Below are positions 61,226 through 64,000 of a DNA stretch of 64,000 nucleotides, piece after piece. The position numbers and the translations under genes were made by a program. The first letter of the stretch is position 1; every line of letters begins with the position of its first letter. The stretch is from Gordionus sp. m RMFG-2023 (Eukaryota > Nematomorpha > Gordioida > Chordodea > Parachordodidae), in contig NC_088775.1 in NCBI RefSeq assembly GCF_954871325.1, forward strand, positions 58,381,561-58,445,560, in the 5' to 3' direction. A model generated the notes under the pieces. It saw nothing but the letters and a program-made list of their open reading frames with translations, searched no databases and was not told the DNA's origin.

Positions 61226-64000
61226 ATTAAACTCAGAATTAAATTTCTTATCCAAAAATGCTTGGATGTATTATTTTACGCTTCTGGTATGATAAATATA
61301 TTTTTTATCGCGAAAACTTTCAGAAGGAAAAGGCTAACATTCTAAAAGTAATTTATTTATATATCATTAAACTCAGAATTTCTTATCCAAAAATGCTTGG
61401 ATGTATTATTTTACGCTTCCGGTATGATAAATATATTTTTTGAAGCTAAAACATTCACAAGGAAAAGGCTAACATTTTAAACGTAATGTTAAATATTTTA
61501 TAATTAAACTCAGAATTAAATTTCTTATCCAAAAATGCTTGGATGTATTATTTTACGCTTCTGGTATGATAAATATATTTTTTATCGCGAAAACTTTCAG
61601 AAGGAAAAGGCTAACATTCTAAACGTAATTTATTTATATATCATTAAACTCAGAATTAAATTTCTTATCCAAAAATGCTTGGATGTATTATTTTACGCTT
61701 CCGGTATGATAAATATATTTTTTGAAGCTAAAACATTCACAAGGAAAAGGCTAACATTTTAAACGTAATGTTAAATATTTTATAATTAAACTCAGAATTA
61801 AATTTCTTATCCAAAAATGCTTGGATGTATTATTTTACGCTTCTGGTATGATAAATATATTTTTTATCGTGAAAACTTTCAGAAGGAAAAGGCTAACATT
61901 CTAAACGTAATTTTAAATATTTTTATATCATTAAACTCAGAATTAAATTTCTTATAAAATGCTTGGATGTATTATTTTACGCTTCTGGTATGATAAATAT
62001 ATTTTTTGTCGCTAAAACATTCAGAAGGAAAAGGCTAACATTATTTTAAATATTTTTATATCATTAAACTCAGAATTAAATTTCTTATCCAAAAATGCTT
62101 GGGTGTATTATTTTACGCTTCCGGTATGATAAATATATTTTTTGTCGCGAAAACTTTCAGAAGGAAAAGGCTAACATTCTAAACGTAATTTATTTATATA
62201 TCATTAAACTCAGAATTAAATTTCTTATCCAAAAATGCTTGGATGTATTATTTTACGCTTCTGGTATGATAAATATATTTAATGTCGCTAAAACATTCAG
62301 AAGGAAAAGGCTAACATTATAAACGTAATTTTAAATATTTTTATATCATTAAACTCAGAATTAAATTTCATATCCAAAAATGCTTGGATGTATTATTTTA
62401 CGCTTCCGGTATGATAAATATATTTTTTGTCGCGAAAACTTTCAGAAGGAAAAGGCTAACATTCTAAACGTAATTTATTTATATATCATTAAACTCAGAA
62501 CTAAATTTCTCATATAAAAATGCTTGGATGTATTATTTTACGCTTCTGGTATGATAAATATATTTTTTGTCGCTTAAACATTCAGAAGGAAAAGGCTAAC
62601 ATTTTACACGTAATTTTAAATATTTTTATATCATTATACTCAGAATTAAATTTCTTATCCAAAAATGCTTGGATGTATTATTTTACGCTTCTAGTATGAT
62701 AAATATATTTAATGTCGCTAAAACATTCAGAAGGAAAAGGCTAACATTCTAAACGTAATTTTAAGTATTTTTATATCATTAAACTCAGAATTAAATTTCT
62801 TATAAAATGCTTGGATGTATTATTTTACGCTTCTGGTATGATAAATATATTTTTTGTCGCTAAAACATTCAGAAGGAAAAGGCTAACATTATTTTAAATA
62901 TTTTTATATCATTAAACTCAGAATTAAATTTCTTATCCAAAAATGCTTGGATGTATTATTTTACGCTTCCGGTATGATAAATATATTTTTTGTCGCGAAA
63001 ACTTTCAGAAGGAAAAGGCTAACATTCTAAACGTAATTTATTTATATATCATTAAACTCAGAATTAAATTTCTTATCCAAAAATGCTTGGATGTATTATT
63101 TTACGCTTCTGGTATGATAAATATATTTTTTGTCGCGAAAACTTTCAGAAGGAAAAGGCTAACATTTTAAACGTAATTTTAAATATTTTTATATAATTAA
63201 ACTCAGTATTAAATTTCTTATCCAAAAATGCTTGAATGTATTATTTTACGCTTCTGGTATGATAAATATATTTTTTGTCGCGAAAACTTTCAGAAGGAAA
63301 AGGCTAACATTCTAAACGTAATTTATTTATATATCATTAAACTCAGAATTAAATTTCTTATCCAAAAATGCTTGGATGTATTATTTTACGCTTCTGGTAT
63401 GATAAATATATTTAATGTCGCTAAAACATTCAGAAGGAAAAGGCTAACATTATAAACGTAATTTTAAATATTTTTATATCATTAAACTCAGAATTAAATT
63501 TCATATCCAAAAATGCTTGGATGTATTATTTTACGCTTCCGGTATGATAAATATATTTTTTGTCGCGAAAACTTTCAGAAGGAAAAGGCTAACATTCTAA
63601 ACGTAATTTATTTATATATCATTAAACTCAGAACTAAATTTCTTATATAAAAATGCTTGGATGTATTATTTTACGCTTCTGGTATGATAAATATATTTTT
63701 TGTCGCTTAAACATTCAGAAGGAAAAGGCTAACATTTTACACGTAATTTTAAATATTTTTATATCATTATAATCAGAATTAAATTTCTTATCCAAAAATG
63801 CTTGGATGTATTATTTTACGCTTCTGGTATGATAAATATATTTAATGTCGCTAAAACATTCAGAAGGAAAAGGCTAACATTCTAAACGTAATTTTAAGTA
63901 TTTTTATATCATTAAACTAAGAATTAAATTTCTTATAAAATGCTTGGATGTATTATTTTACGCTTCTGGTATGATAAATATATTTTTTGTCGCTAAAACA
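61084..64000. repeat. ~4.24-kb HOR, copy 2, cut by window end
   Basis: Matches copy 1 at a shift of 4236 from 61226 to the last base. Reading the two side by side I noticed three single-base differences over 2.8 kb: ATAATTATA near 57757 against ATAAATATA, TTGGGTGTATT near 62100, and CTCAGTATT near 63207. The window ends inside a B-N monomer, so the repeat continues beyond it. Confidence 0.93.

Larger units (their letters stand above)
1..64000. repeat. AT-rich ~140-146 bp tandem satellite array filling the window
   Basis: Every line of the window is made of the same monomer, always in the same orientation, with no intervening unique sequence and no inversion. The monomer starts ATTAAACTCAG, has a core reading AATGCTTGGATGTATTATTT, then a variable box, a conserved GAAGGAAAAGGCTAACAT block and an AT-rich linker. 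Lengths are mostly 140, 144, 145 or 146 bp, giving roughly 445 copies. A hand count of one 145-bp monomer gives 18 C and 18 G. Such arrays are known from centromeric and pericentromeric heterochromatin; that location is inferred here. I do not recognise the family. No coding, RNA or mobile element feature is visible on either strand. Confidence 0.98.

Noticed and set aside
183-63455. About ninety open frames of 60-123 residues on the + strand
   Set aside because: All are the monomer translated in one of two frames (MLGCIILRF... then IQKCLDVLFYASG...). They recur with the repeat, and 140- or 145-bp steps shift the frame. They are not genes.
1-64000. CRISPR array
   Set aside because: Repeats are contiguous ~145-bp monomers with no unique spacers and no short palindromic repeat of the usual length; no cas-like genes nearby.
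1-64000. Bacterial or phage accessory region with an unknown system
   Set aside because: No coding sequence, no ribosome-binding pattern and no gene-sized unique sequence. A 64-kb homogeneous tandem satellite is a eukaryotic chromosome feature.
1-64000. Transposon or retroelement insertion in the satellite
   Set aside because: I found no interruption, target-site duplication, terminal repeat or poly(A) tract. Odd-length monomers are explained by small indels and hybrid linkers.
1-64000. CENP-B box
   Set aside because: No monomer carries a match to the TTCG...CGGG pattern. CTTCCGG resembles only a fragment of it.
1-64000. Telomeric or subtelomeric repeat
   Set aside because: No runs of TTAGG, TTAGGG or similar short telomere units occur.
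1-64000. Assigning the satellite to a named species or family
   Set aside because: Base composition and structure suggest an invertebrate-like eukaryote, but I recognise no diagnostic sequence, so any name would be a guess.

Overview
The whole 64 kb window is one uninterrupted array of tandem satellite DNA. I found no gene, RNA gene, transposon, CRISPR array or unique sequence. Roughly 445 copies of an AT-rich monomer lie head to tail in one orientation. The common forms are 140, 144, 145 and 146 bp long, with a few indel variants from about 133 to 147 bp and one class at about 175 bp. A hand count of a 145-bp monomer gives about 25% G+C. Long homogeneous satellites with higher-order structure are typical of eukaryotic centromeric or pericentromeric heterochromatin. 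CpG is retained rather than depleted (4-5 per monomer), which fits an invertebrate better than a vertebrate. I do not recognise the satellite and cannot name the organism.

Each monomer is numbered here from ATTAAACTCAG. It has a nearly invariant core (about positions 30-60), a variable box (about 75-97), a purine-rich conserved block (about 97-115) and an AT-rich linker of two main lengths. I sorted monomers by the variable box: A GTCGCGAAAACTTTC; B GTCGCTAAAACATTC; C ATCGCGAAAACATTC; D GAAGCTAAAACATTCAC; E TTAATGTCGCTAAAAC; F TTATTGTCGCGAAAAC; G a TATTATAAAT form with an extra T; H GTCGCTTAAACATTC; I ATCGTGAAAACTTTC; J GTCGATAAAACATTC; K ATCGCGAAAACTTTC. A divergent form, F*, has an altered left half. 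Suffix S means the short linker and N a linker lacking 9 bp.

The monomers form nested higher-order repeats (HORs). By region: 1-2560 mixed D/K/I/A/J/C; 2561-7342 a 2318-bp tandem HOR; 7920-13787 units of 2045 and 3067 bp that share a 30-bp internal duplication; 14505-20821 a 3158/3159-bp tandem pair; 18970-22947 repeated at 25344-29321 (shift 6374); 27196-30872 a 2544-bp period; 31158-33446 a 1861-bp period; 35016-39151 a 2136-bp HOR, mostly repeated at 41015-43860; 39152-41014 a 1150-bp HOR; 44003-51911 a 3882-bp tandem duplication that contains the 1150-bp unit; 51912-54698 F/B/C-rich; 54699-64000 A/E/H-rich, ending in a 4236-bp tandem duplication cut by the window edge.

Above the HORs the same order of monomer neighbourhoods recurs: the start of the window reappears near 34.1, 57.1 and 61.3 kb. 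Several duplication edges fall inside chimeric monomers or in the AT-rich linker, as expected of unequal crossing-over between out-of-register monomers. All open reading frames are by-products of the repeat. I see no sign of an encoded system; the interest lies in the array's architecture.
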